Shown in pieces: positions 26,221-35,130 of a stretch of 64,000 nt of DNA; the first letter of the stretch is position 1; each line of letters begins with the position of its first letter. The notes under the pieces are model-generated. The model saw nothing but the letters and a program-made list of their open reading frames with translations. It did no database searches and had not been told where the DNA came from. Source of the DNA: CAZXGD01 sp046350455 (GTDB lineage: Bacteria > Planctomycetota > Phycisphaerae > Phycisphaerales > SM1A02); the NCBI GenBank assembly GCA_046350455.1, contig JAXMAM010000005.1, forward strand, positions 62,001 to 126,000. Reading direction: 5' to 3'. Position numbers and translations under genes: made by a program.

Positions 26221-27457
26221 GCCGGTCCAGACGAACCACATCACCCACGGGCGACCCATCCGCAGCAAGCAGCTCAATCTCCACGGGCACGCGGGGCACC
26301 AAGGCGCTCACCACGCGCTCGGGGTGCGCGGGGTCCAGGCGCACGCGCGCGGCTTCCTTGCCGCCAGCGCGGACCACCAGTTCCACCACGCCAAACTGGC
26401 GCGTCTCTGGCGCCAGGCCAGCCACCATCACCAGCGTGGCGTCAAAGTCGGGCGCTGGAAAGGACACCTTCACCGGACCTTCGATCTCCCAGGGCGCTGC
26501 ATCGAGCGCCCAGGTGCCATCCAGCACGTGCGGCGCAGGCAGCTGGTAGTGCATGCCCTGACCATCCGACGCGGCTGTGGTGGTGGGCTGCATGCTGGCC
26601 AGCGGCACCACCGCGCCAGGGGCCATCTCTGCGCCCAGCAGCCACGCGCGCGGCACGCTGGCGGCCGCCTCTGCGCCAGCGCCCATCAGGCGAGCCAGGT
26701 CTGCTGCGGGCCAGGTCAGGGCCCTGCCATCCAGGACGCTGCCATCGCGCACCCACACCCGCACGCCAGCGCGCGGCGTGTCCTGGCCTACGAAGGACAC
26801 GCTGCGCACGCGCGCCCACGGCAGCGTGATCGGCGTGCGTTCGGCGCCCTTCTCCAGATGGACGCCTTCGGCATCCATGGTGGTCACCAGCCCCTCCACG
26901 CGGTCGCCGTTGGCAAGCGCCACCACATCAGACTGGGTGGCCTCCGGCGCGCTGTCGCCACTCAGGATGATGGCGCGGATGCCCTCGGTGGTCACAGGCC
27001 GGGGCGGGCACCAGCGGCACTCCCATGTCAGGCTTTCCTTCCCTTGATTCAGCTGGCCGCGCAGGCGCTGGCCGTCGGGCAGCACCAGCGTGCCGCGGGC
27101 TGGATCCATGCGCGCCGCCACGGGCGGATCCACCAAGAGCGCAGCCACGTCCGCTGGGGGCGTCTGGTCTGGCGCGATCACGACGGGTGTGCCATCGGCG
27201 CGCAGACCCCACAGCGCAGGCATGGTGGTCTCCTCGCCCGAACCCTTCTGACCCGGCATGATCTCCGGCATGCGGATGCGCGAAGGTTGCTTTGGTGGCG
27301 TCAACCACTGGGCGGACGCCTCCTGCACGCTGCCCAGGCACGCAAGCACCGCCAGCGCACGCAGCGCGCTCACGCGCACGACACCCGCACCCAGGGCGCG
27401 TGCGGCGGAAACATGGTCAGACCAGGCATGGCGGCGCTTCATACATGGGTGACGCAT
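26195..27457 (-). CDS. Secreted hypothetical protein, last gene of the MoxR/VWA operon
   Basis: A 420-residue protein with a signal peptide ending about ASA-QWL (residue 48). Alternative start is ATG 27442, 15 bases later. The mature part is beta-rich with repeated short hydrophobic strands and contains VVALANGDRVEGLVT and LPWARVRSVSFVG, which look like small beta-barrel modules found in planctomycete surface proteins. No catalytic motif recognised. It follows the alpha-toroid protein by 8 bases, so it belongs to the operon starting at moxR. Its 3' end is overlapped on the opposite strand by the unterminated comEC frame. Confidence 0.65.
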   Translation of the reverse strand: MRHPCMKRRHAWSDHVSAARALGAGVVRVSALRALAVLACLGSVQEASAQWLTPPKQPSRIRMPEIMPGQKGSGEETTMPALWGLRADGTPVVIAPDQTPPADVAALLVDPPVAARMDPARGTLVLPDGQRLRGQLNQGKESLTWECRWCPPRPVTTEGIRAIILSGDSAPEATQSDVVALANGDRVEGLVTTMDAEGVHLEKGAERTPITLPWARVRSVSFVGQDTPRAGVRVWVRDGSVLDGRALTWPAADLARLMGAGAEAAASVPRAWLLGAEMAPGAVVPLASMQPTTTAASDGQGMHYQLPAPHVLDGTWALDAAPWEIEGPVKVSFPAPDFDATLVMVAGLAPETRQFGVVELVVRAGGKEAARVRLDPAHPERVVSALVPRVPVEIELLAADGSPVGDVVRLDRPVLLKTRP

Positions 27458-27465
27458 GAGGTGGC

Positions 27466-28620
27466 TCACTTCTGAAAGATCGGAAGGTACCGCTTGGGCA
27501 TCTGCATGATGATGAGCCCCATGCTGGTGCCCAGCGCTGGACCCCACTGCGGATCTGGGAAGCTCCCATCGGCCAACTGCACGGACACCAGTTCGTCCCG
27601 GATGCGCGGCCACCACTCCTTCCACCAGTTGCCGCCTGCCAGATACATGGCCTGCGCTGCGTAGTAGTGGCCGTAGTAGTAGTACATCTGGCCGCCAGGC
27701 CCACCTCCGTCTGGCAGCGCCACCTGGCGCAGGTACGCCAGCCCGCGCGGAATGCTGTCGTCGTCGTACACGCCGGCGTAGAACAGGGTGGCCACGCCCG
27801 CAGCGGTGCGCGGCCATCCACTGGGGCCGGTGCCGCGCATGTAGCGGAAGCCCCCATCTGGATTCTGGCACTCGCGCACGTAGCGCACCGCGCCGTCCAC
27901 CACTTCCTTGGGGATCTCGATGCCTGCGTTGCGGGCCGAGCGCAGCGCCATCACCTGGCAGATGGTCACGCTGACGTCCGCGTCGTAGGGCACTGGGTTG
28001 TAGCGCCAGCCCCCCTCCTCGTTCTGGCTGTTCTCGATGAGGCGGATGGCGCGGACCAGCGCGTCGCGCACGCGCGAATCCTCGGGCGTCATGCCGTACA
28101 CCTCACCCAGGAACAGCGCTGCGAATCCATGCCCGTACATGGGGCCGTTGATGCTGTCGCTGTTCACCAGGCCGCTCTCTGTCACGTGCTGCAGCACGTA
28201 TTCCAGCGCCCGCTCCACCGCGCGGCCGTAGCGGCCACGGCCCGGCGTGCTGCCGTCGGCCATCAGGGCCAGCGCGCCCAGGGACACGATGCCAGCGTTG
28301 CCAGCCAGGCGCCCGCGGCCAAACGTGCCATCCGCGTTCTGGTTTGCAGCCAGCCAGGCCAGGCCCTTCTCACATGCCTGGTTCCACTCGGGCGTCATCT
28401 CGCCAGCCATGGGCGCGTTCTGCGCTGAGCCGCCAGCAGCTGGCAGCACGGGCGCAGCGGCAGGCGGCACGGGCGCAGCAGCCGGCGGCACCGGCGCAGC
28501 GGCTGGCGGCGCTGATGGCGCGGAAGCAGGTGGCACCGCAGCGGGGGGCGCAGCCGGCGGCGGGGCGGTCTGCGCGGGCCCCAGCATGGCGGCGCTCCAC
28601 ACCAGGGCGCTCGCACCCAT
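27466..28620 (-). CDS. Prenyltransferase/squalene-oxidase-repeat (alpha-toroid) secreted protein
   Basis: A 384-residue exported protein. A signal peptide is followed by a Pro/Ala repeat linker (repeated PPAAAPV units, residues about 20-60). Then come alpha-alpha toroid repeats of the terpene cyclase/prenyltransferase fold: NQNADGTFG, NEEGGWRYNP, NPDGGFRYM and ADGSFPDPQWG. No DxDD cyclase acid motif is seen, so enzymatic cyclisation is unlikely; a binding or structural role is more plausible. ATG 28620 was chosen; a GTG at 28629 overlaps the preceding stop (GTGA) and is an alternative. It is the sixth gene of the MoxR operon. Confidence 0.75.
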   Translation of the reverse strand: MGASALVWSAAMLGPAQTAPPPAAPPAAVPPASAPSAPPAAAPVPPAAAPVPPAAAPVLPAAGGSAQNAPMAGEMTPEWNQACEKGLAWLAANQNADGTFGRGRLAGNAGIVSLGALALMADGSTPGRGRYGRAVERALEYVLQHVTESGLVNSDSINGPMYGHGFAALFLGEVYGMTPEDSRVRDALVRAIRLIENSQNEEGGWRYNPVPYDADVSVTICQVMALRSARNAGIEIPKEVVDGAVRYVRECQNPDGGFRYMRGTGPSGWPRTAAGVATLFYAGVYDDDSIPRGLAYLRQVALPDGGGPGGQMYYYYGHYYAAQAMYLAGGNWWKEWWPRIRDELVSVQLADGSFPDPQWGPALGTSMGLIIMQMPKRYLPIFQK

Positions 28621-28625
28621 CAGGT

Positions 28626-31600
28626 TCACTTGCGGGCCTCTTCTGCCATGCGGCGATAGTAGTCCTGCGTCATCTTGCGGTAGGCAGCGCTCACTGGGTC
28701 GCGCATGCCCTGGCGCACAGCGTCGCGCACGCGGGCAGGCAGCTGGCCCCACGCGGTGCGGCTTTCATCAAACTGCGCCATGTCCTGCGCTGGATCCACG
28801 CGCGGTGGTGGCTCGTTGGCGCCCGGTTGCTGCGGCGCCCCAGGCTGATTGGAACGGCTGGGGTCGTTCTGCGGGCGCGCTGGCGTGGGCTGCTTGGCCT
28901 GCTCGCCGTTCTGCTGCTCCCCATTCTGCTGGTTCTGCTGCCGCTGCTGGTTGCGCTGCTGCTGATTCTGCTGCTGCTGTTCCTGCTGCATGCGCCGCGC
29001 CGCCTGGATGAGCTCATCCAGCTTGCGCACCGCGCTCTCCTGCAGCCGCTGCGTGGACAGGCCTGGCTCGTTCTCCTTCAACAGCCCCGCGCTGCGGCGC
29101 AGGTCATCCAGCGCCGATGACAGTAGGTCCGCTGGCTTTTCATCGCGCAGCGCCTTCTGCAGCTGCTCCTGGCGCGCAGCAGCGTCGTCTGTCTTGCTGC
29201 GCTTGCCAGGCAGGCCAAGCACATCATCCAAGGACGGCTCGTCCGACGCTGGTGGGGCGGATGACGGCGTTGGTTTCCCAGACGGCGGTGCCACTGGTGG
29301 CGCACCCTGCGCTCCAAATCCCTGCGTGGGCGGTGCCTCTCCACCGGGCGGTGCTTCCTTCTTGGCGCCCTCGTCCTTCATGCGCTTCATCCACTTCTGG
29401 CCCAGGTCCACCAGGCGCTCCTGCCGCTTGGAGATGCGGTCCATGAAGCCTGCGCGATCTTCCTCCTGCAGCGCTGCCGCTGCGCGCGTGTCCTCCAGCG
29501 CCTGTTGCGCCATCGTGCGCAGCAGCTTGAGCTCTGCGATGGGCGGCATGCGCTGGTTGCCCTCCGCACCAGTTCCGCCACCAGACTCGCCTTGGCCTCC
29601 GCCCGGCTGCCGGTCTGCTCCCTGTGCAAACGGATCCTCTGGCCGCTCTGGATCTGCCAGCGACTCCACCAGCGCGCTCAGCTGCCGCTCCACCTGGTCC
29701 TGCAGCATCACCGTGCGACGCGATGGCATGCCAGTGGACAGATCCGCGCCAGCCAGCCGCGACGATTCCGCCATCTCCTCGTTGGCAGTGCGGTACAGCT
29801 CGCTGCCCGCCACGTCCTGGCGCGCACCCAGGTTGGCAATCAGCCCTGACACAGCATTCTGCTGGCCAGCAACCCGCCGGCTCTCCACCAGGGTGCGCCG
29901 CGTGGGCTGCTGGCCTGGTGGTGGAAGGATGCCCTCTGTGCTGGTGCGCGCGGAGTGCTGCTGCTCCAGCACCTTGCCGTACAGGTCGCGCAACTCTGCG
30001 CGCCGGCGGTTCTCTGACTCGCTGCGCGCGCGGCGCTCGATGGCCAGCGCTGTGGTCAGCGCCTCCTGCACGCTCACGCGCGCTTGTCCCACCAGGCCGC
30101 GCGCGCCGGGCAGGTCCACAGGCGCGCTGCGCAGGCCGCTGGCGCCCTCGTCCAACTGCGTGGCAGCGCGGTCCACCAGTTCGGCCACGCGCGCGGACTG
30201 GTTGCCTGCCGTCTGCGCATCCTGCGTGATGCTGCTGGCATTGCGGCTGAGCGCCAGCATGCCGCGCACGCTCTCCTCCAGGCCCGGCCTGTCGTCCGCC
30301 GCCACTGCCTGCAGCAGCCCAGCCTGCACATCCACGCTGCCAAGCAGCGCGCGCAGGCTCTCCACCAGGCTGGCCATCCTGCGGCGCAGCTCCTCGTTGC
30401 GGGCGCGCTGCTGGTCCCGCATCGCCTGGCGCATGGCATCCAGCGCCTCCTGCGCCTGGCGCTGCGATTCCTGCGCAGACTGCAGCTGGTTGCGCTGGGT
30501 GTCCTTGGCTGCGTCCTCCAGCGTGCGCGCCAGCGAGCGCTTCTCCGCCTCCTCCGCGGCCTGCTTCAGCGCCTGTGCTGCGCCAGGGTCTGGCTTGGCT
30601 GCGCGCTCCGCCTCCTGCGCTGCGTCCTGCAGCTGCTGCGTCAGCGTGCGCGCCTCGGCGGCAGCCTCGCGCTGCGCCTGCGACGCCTGCTCCAGCGCCG
30701 CGCGGTCCTGCGCCCCCAGCTCCCGCTCCTCCTTGCCCGCGGTGCGGCCCTCCAGCGCGCGCGTGGCGTCCTGCGCCTGGCGTACGCGCTCAGACAGCGC
30801 ATCCAGCTTTCGAACCAGCTGCGCGGTGGCCTGGTCTCGCTCCAGGGCGCTCTCCAGCTCTCCCAGCGCGCGCTCCGCCTCGGCCGCGGCCTGCGCGCCC
30901 TTGGCAGCGCCATCCTGCTTGGGCAGCTCTGCTGCGGCTCGCTGGGCCGCCTCTGCTGCGCGCGCAGCCTGCTGCCTAGCGTCCTGGATGGACTCCTTCA
31001 GTCCGTCGCCTGTCGTGCCGTTGCGCTCCAGCCGCCCCTCCAGCTCTGCCAGCCCGCGCTCGAAGGATCCAATGCGGTCCATCATGCGCCCCTCTGTGCC
31101 AGCCAGCTGCGAGCGCTGCGCCGCGGTGGACTCCGCACCCTCCGCCTGCGTGGTGCGCGCCGCGGCCTCTGCTGCATCGCGGATGCCGCGCTGCTCCTGG
31201 CGCAGCCGTCCAGCGGCGTCGCGCATCTGCCCAAGCCGGCTGCGCACCTGCTGCGTCAGTTCCGCCACGCTGATGATGCGCAGCACCCGCGGGCTGCTGG
31301 CCACCGGCGCGCGGGGCGTGCCACCAGCTTGGTAGGCATCCACGGCGTACGCGGTCAGCACCACGCTGTCGCCAGGCTGCAGGCCAAGCTCCTTCAGCGG
31401 CACTGTGGCGGCCACGCGCGCCGCGGGCGCTGGTTCTCCGGGGAAGGTCCGCAGCAGGCTGCCCTTGGAACGAACTGCCTCAAGCCAGGTCCCCTGCACG
31501 CCCAGGTCGTCACGGCCTTCCGCAACCACCAGCGGAGCTGCGTCCGGCGTGACTGTCTCGTCGCTGGCTGGCTCCACGATGGCGATGCTTGGCGGCGCGT

Positions 31601-32807
31601 CTGGCACGCTTGGAATCTCAAATGCGATGCGCGACGCCGGGCCCACGCCCTCCTCTCCATGCGGCTGCACCTCCAGCACACCAGGTCCGCGCGCGGTCCA
31701 GCGCAGCGTCCACCGCTGCGGCGCTGCCGTGTCGGCCCGCACGTCCAGCGCAACGCGGCCACCAGCGCCATCCGCCAGCACAAAGTTGTCCTCCAGGTTG
31801 CCCGCTGCCACAGCGCCCTTCATCTGCAGCACCAGCTCCACCTGCGATCCTTCCAGCACTGGCGGCGAAAGCACGGCGCGCCGGTCGGTCCCGGTGCCGA
31901 GTTCTGCCGTGCGCACATCCACGGTGCTGGCCGCGTACTCCGGCGGCGTCACGCGCAGCTGCGCGCTGGCCACGCTGGGCGGCTCCACCAGGGTCACGCG
32001 CTCCACAGAGGTTTCCATGTCCGGGGTGTGGAACGCCACCTCCACAGACTGGCCATCTGTCTCCACCAGCCGCTCGAACACACCATCTGGCTGCAGGGTC
32101 AGCACCACGCTGCGCCACTCGCCAGCGCCCTGCCGCAGCACGCGGTACTCGGCGGTCACATGCATGTCCGCTGGCTGGCCGCGCACGGGCCGCGCGCGCA
32201 GCGGCAGCGGCACGCCGCGCGGATGCACATGCCCCGCCAGCGCGGGCTCCACCATCGTGCGCGCTGGCCACTGCACGTCAACCCACGGCGTGAGCAGACG
32301 AGCCAGCCCGGTAGCTGCGGTCTGGGGAGCGGCCACCAGCAGCGCGCACCACGCCACTGCGCCTGCCGCTGCAGCCAGCGCTGCGCGACGCACAGGCCGC
32401 AGGTCCAGCCGCTGCTGCATGGCGTTGGGCGCCGCATCCCTGGCAGCCTGGATGGTGGTGCCGGCCATCTGGCCCTCCAGCCGCTTGCGCTCAAACTCTG
32501 CGCCGCTTCCCAGCAGGCCGCGCGCCTGCGGCTGGCCCCGCTCCAGGCGCAGCGCCACCTCCACCAGCGGCGGCCGGAAGCGCAGCGCTGGCCGGAAGCG
32601 CAGCCACACCCACGCCACGGCGCAGCACGCCAGCACCGCCAGCTCCACCACGCGCACCGGCGCGGGCAGGCGCAGCACGCGGTCCAGCACCACCGCCGCC
32701 AGCGTCACCGCGCACCCTTCCGCCACGGCAAGCAGCAGCCGCTCCGCGATCAACGCGGCGCGCGCTCGGCGCCGGAAGGCCTCCAGTTGGTGGAGCAGTG
32801 TTCGCAC
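28626..32807 (-). CDS. Large coiled-coil membrane protein (DUF4175-like)
   Basis: A 1393-residue protein. Two N-terminal helices (about 25-70) and another near 135 anchor it. Residues about 180-500 form beta-rich domains. From about 500 to 1000 it is a long coiled coil dominated by Ala, Gln, Glu and Arg heptads. A Gln/Asn-rich stretch (about residues 1265-1320) and a short conserved tail close it. The start is GTG 32807 with AGGAG at 32813-32817 and 5-base spacing. It fits the large DUF4175-type proteins that follow VWA genes in MoxR operons. It could act as a periplasmic scaffold, inferred from architecture. The Gln-rich tract may vary in length. Confidence 0.75.
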   Translation of the reverse strand: MRTLLHQLEAFRRRARAALIAERLLLAVAEGCAVTLAAVVLDRVLRLPAPVRVVELAVLACCAVAWVWLRFRPALRFRPPLVEVALRLERGQPQARGLLGSGAEFERKRLEGQMAGTTIQAARDAAPNAMQQRLDLRPVRRAALAAAAGAVAWCALLVAAPQTAATGLARLLTPWVDVQWPARTMVEPALAGHVHPRGVPLPLRARPVRGQPADMHVTAEYRVLRQGAGEWRSVVLTLQPDGVFERLVETDGQSVEVAFHTPDMETSVERVTLVEPPSVASAQLRVTPPEYAASTVDVRTAELGTGTDRRAVLSPPVLEGSQVELVLQMKGAVAAGNLEDNFVLADGAGGRVALDVRADTAAPQRWTLRWTARGPGVLEVQPHGEEGVGPASRIAFEIPSVPDAPPSIAIVEPASDETVTPDAAPLVVAEGRDDLGVQGTWLEAVRSKGSLLRTFPGEPAPAARVAATVPLKELGLQPGDSVVLTAYAVDAYQAGGTPRAPVASSPRVLRIISVAELTQQVRSRLGQMRDAAGRLRQEQRGIRDAAEAAARTTQAEGAESTAAQRSQLAGTEGRMMDRIGSFERGLAELEGRLERNGTTGDGLKESIQDARQQAARAAEAAQRAAAELPKQDGAAKGAQAAAEAERALGELESALERDQATAQLVRKLDALSERVRQAQDATRALEGRTAGKEERELGAQDRAALEQASQAQREAAAEARTLTQQLQDAAQEAERAAKPDPGAAQALKQAAEEAEKRSLARTLEDAAKDTQRNQLQSAQESQRQAQEALDAMRQAMRDQQRARNEELRRRMASLVESLRALLGSVDVQAGLLQAVAADDRPGLEESVRGMLALSRNASSITQDAQTAGNQSARVAELVDRAATQLDEGASGLRSAPVDLPGARGLVGQARVSVQEALTTALAIERRARSESENRRRAELRDLYGKVLEQQHSARTSTEGILPPPGQQPTRRTLVESRRVAGQQNAVSGLIANLGARQDVAGSELYRTANEEMAESSRLAGADLSTGMPSRRTVMLQDQVERQLSALVESLADPERPEDPFAQGADRQPGGGQGESGGGTGAEGNQRMPPIAELKLLRTMAQQALEDTRAAAALQEEDRAGFMDRISKRQERLVDLGQKWMKRMKDEGAKKEAPPGGEAPPTQGFGAQGAPPVAPPSGKPTPSSAPPASDEPSLDDVLGLPGKRSKTDDAAARQEQLQKALRDEKPADLLSSALDDLRRSAGLLKENEPGLSTQRLQESAVRKLDELIQAARRMQQEQQQQNQQQRNQQRQQNQQNGEQQNGEQAKQPTPARPQNDPSRSNQPGAPQQPGANEPPPRVDPAQDMAQFDESRTAWGQLPARVRDAVRQGMRDPVSAAYRKMTQDYYRRMAEEARK

Positions 32808-32823
32808 TCGGCTCTCCTGAAGA

Positions 32824-35130
32824 CTATGCCAGCCGCAGCCAGCGTCGGCCAGCCCATTCTGCTGTCAGCAGCCCTAGAACCAGCGCCAGCGCCAGCGGGC
32901 TGTTCCACAGCGGCTCGCGCACTGGATCTTCGGACACCACGCTGCGGTTGGGCAGGAACGCAGCCACCTGCTCCACCTGGTCCAGCGTGAAGGTGCGCCC
33001 GCCTGTCTCGCGCGCCAGCTGGGCCAAGAGCGCCGGGTCCGCCTCTGCGTCGCGCAGCTCGCGGTCGCTGCGCACCACCTGCACCTGCGCGCCGCTGCCA
33101 GCACGGGCCGCCAGCGCTGGATCGCGCGGGCGGATCGTCCAGCGGCCCTCTGCATCGGGTGTCCATGTTCCAACCAGGCGGCCGCCTGGCAGCAGCCGGG
33201 CCTCCAGTTCCGCGGTGGGCACACCGGGCGTGTCGGGCACCGCCTCCAGCGGCAGCGTGGACAGCTGCACGTCGGAGGGCAGCTCCACCTCCACGCGCAC
33301 AGCGTCGCCCACCGTGGCGCGTCCGGGCTCCGCCGCCACCTGCACCTCCTCGCGACCGCGGGCCAGCGTGGGACGCGCCATCATGCGCAGGAGCTGCAGC
33401 CAGAAGCGTTCTGGGTATGTCTCGCCACGCCCATAGCGCCAGCGCCAGATCTCATCCGTGGCCACATACAGCACGCTGCCTGCGCCATAGCGCATGCTGA
33501 GCACCAGCGGCACGTTGGCGCCCTCCACCTGCTGCACGCTGGTACCAAGCACCTCTGCGGTGGGCTTCACCTGCGAAGCCTGGATGCGCTGCGCCCACTC
33601 CAGCTGGCTCCAGCCCGCGCTGGTGTCCTCCAGCTCTGCGGGGAACATCTGCCGCGCATCGTCAGACAGGCGCAGCACGCCCTGCCGCTGCGCCGCTGGC
33701 GTGGGACGCATGTTCACCGCAGTGGCCACGCGCTCCAGCTCCAGCGGACCTGTGAACGGCAGCAGGTCCTCCAGCGCTGTGCCCTGCCAGCTGCGCGGCG
33801 TGCTGCGCGCACCCCCAATCCACACCAGGCCCGCGCCACGCTCGCCCACCAGCCGGCGCAGCTCCGCCAGCTGCTCCTGCGTGAACGACCCCGCGGAGAT
33901 GTCTCCGATCACCACCAGATCAAACCGCTCGAACTCCTCGCGCGTGCGCGGCAGGCGCGTGATGGGCGTGTTGCCCTCCTGCGCAAAGTTGCGGTCGGCC
34001 GAGAGCAGCATGACCGCGCTCTCGAACGTGGACTCGCGCTGCAGCAGGTTCTTCAGATAGCGATATTCCCAGCGCGGATACCCCTCCACGTACAGCACGC
34101 GCAGCGGCCGGTCCACCAGCGTGACAGGCAGCGTGCGGCGGTCGTTTCCCGGCACCAGGTCCTGCGCACCGGAAGGATCCACCACGCGCACCTCCCACTG
34201 CGTGTCGCCTGGCGCACCGGGGCGCGCCACCAGCTGAACGTTCTGGCGCGCCTGGCCACCAGCAGGCAGCTCGGTGCGGTCCAGCACCGTGCCGGTGGCT
34301 GTGTCCACCAGCTCCACGCGCGCCTCGCGGTCCAGCGCCGGGCCGCGGCGCTCCACCACCACCTCCACCGGCACCAGGTCGCGCGCGAACGCCCGGCGCG
34401 GCGCCTGCGCCTCGGTCACCGCTGCGTCGCCCAGCGCCTGGTCCGCGCCCAGCGGCACCGCCAGCACACGCACGCCGTCGTTGCGCAGCTTGCGCAGCAG
34501 CGCCTGGTCTGGTGGCTCGGTGGTGCGGCCATCGGTGAGCAGCACCAGCGCGCTCACCGGCCTGCTGCCTGCGCGGGCCAAGGCCTGCTCCATGGCTGAG
34601 GCCAGCAGCGTGCGCTGGCCTGTGGCTGGCCCAGCATCCACGCCCTGCGCGGTGGCGGCCAGCGGCACCAGGCTGTCGCCAAAGCCGTACCACTGCACGC
34701 GGTGCGCCTCACCAGGCTTGGCCAGCAGGTGATCTGCGCCGGCCAGCAGCTGCCGCAGCGCAGCGTCGCGCGAACCACGCGCCCCACCCGGCGCGCGCTG
34801 CACGTCCTCCACCTCCATGCTGCGACTGCGATCCGCCAGCACCAGCACCACGTCTGGCTCGCGTGTCTCGCGCGGCAGTTCCAGCGCAGGACCACATGCC
34901 AGCACCGCCAGCAGCAGGAGAAGCGCGCCGCGCAGGCAGCCCAGTGCCACGCGCCTGGAACGCGCCAGGTCAAGGCGGCGGTAGCTCCACCACGCCACGC
35001 CTGCTGAAGCGGCCAGCACCAGGGCCCAGCCCCACGGCGGAAGCTCATGATCGAACGCCAGGCGCAGCGGCCCCGCGTCTGCTGGAATCACGTCCATGCC
35101 AAGCAGCCATCGCACCCATGCGCTGCTCAT
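32824..35130 (-). CDS. VWA domain membrane protein with glutamine-amidotransferase-like domain
   Basis: A 768-residue protein. Two N-terminal helices (about 35-75) precede a VWA domain opening with VVLVLADRSRSMEVEDV (about residue 92), a MIDAS-like DxSxS variant. Beta domains follow, then LYVEGYPRWEYRYLKNLL (about residue 350), which begins the class I glutamine amidotransferase-like fold without a catalytic Cys-His pair that I can see. A C-terminal helix (about 745-762) anchors it again. The ATG overlaps the previous stop by 4 bases. This is the usual partner of BatA-like proteins downstream of MoxR and DUF58 genes. Confidence 0.8.
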   Translation of the reverse strand: MSSAWVRWLLGMDVIPADAGPLRLAFDHELPPWGWALVLAASAGVAWWSYRRLDLARSRRVALGCLRGALLLLLAVLACGPALELPRETREPDVVLVLADRSRSMEVEDVQRAPGGARGSRDAALRQLLAGADHLLAKPGEAHRVQWYGFGDSLVPLAATAQGVDAGPATGQRTLLASAMEQALARAGSRPVSALVLLTDGRTTEPPDQALLRKLRNDGVRVLAVPLGADQALGDAAVTEAQAPRRAFARDLVPVEVVVERRGPALDREARVELVDTATGTVLDRTELPAGGQARQNVQLVARPGAPGDTQWEVRVVDPSGAQDLVPGNDRRTLPVTLVDRPLRVLYVEGYPRWEYRYLKNLLQRESTFESAVMLLSADRNFAQEGNTPITRLPRTREEFERFDLVVIGDISAGSFTQEQLAELRRLVGERGAGLVWIGGARSTPRSWQGTALEDLLPFTGPLELERVATAVNMRPTPAAQRQGVLRLSDDARQMFPAELEDTSAGWSQLEWAQRIQASQVKPTAEVLGTSVQQVEGANVPLVLSMRYGAGSVLYVATDEIWRWRYGRGETYPERFWLQLLRMMARPTLARGREEVQVAAEPGRATVGDAVRVEVELPSDVQLSTLPLEAVPDTPGVPTAELEARLLPGGRLVGTWTPDAEGRWTIRPRDPALAARAGSGAQVQVVRSDRELRDAEADPALLAQLARETGGRTFTLDQVEQVAAFLPNRSVVSEDPVREPLWNSPLALALVLGLLTAEWAGRRWLRLA

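Noticed and set aside
30084..32990. Long open frame (over 900 codons) on the plus strand opposite the coiled-coil giant gene
   Set aside because: It mirrors the codon pattern of the real minus-strand gene and its translation is a low-complexity Leu/Gln/His/Arg mix without domain motifs. Similar shadows lie opposite most genes here.
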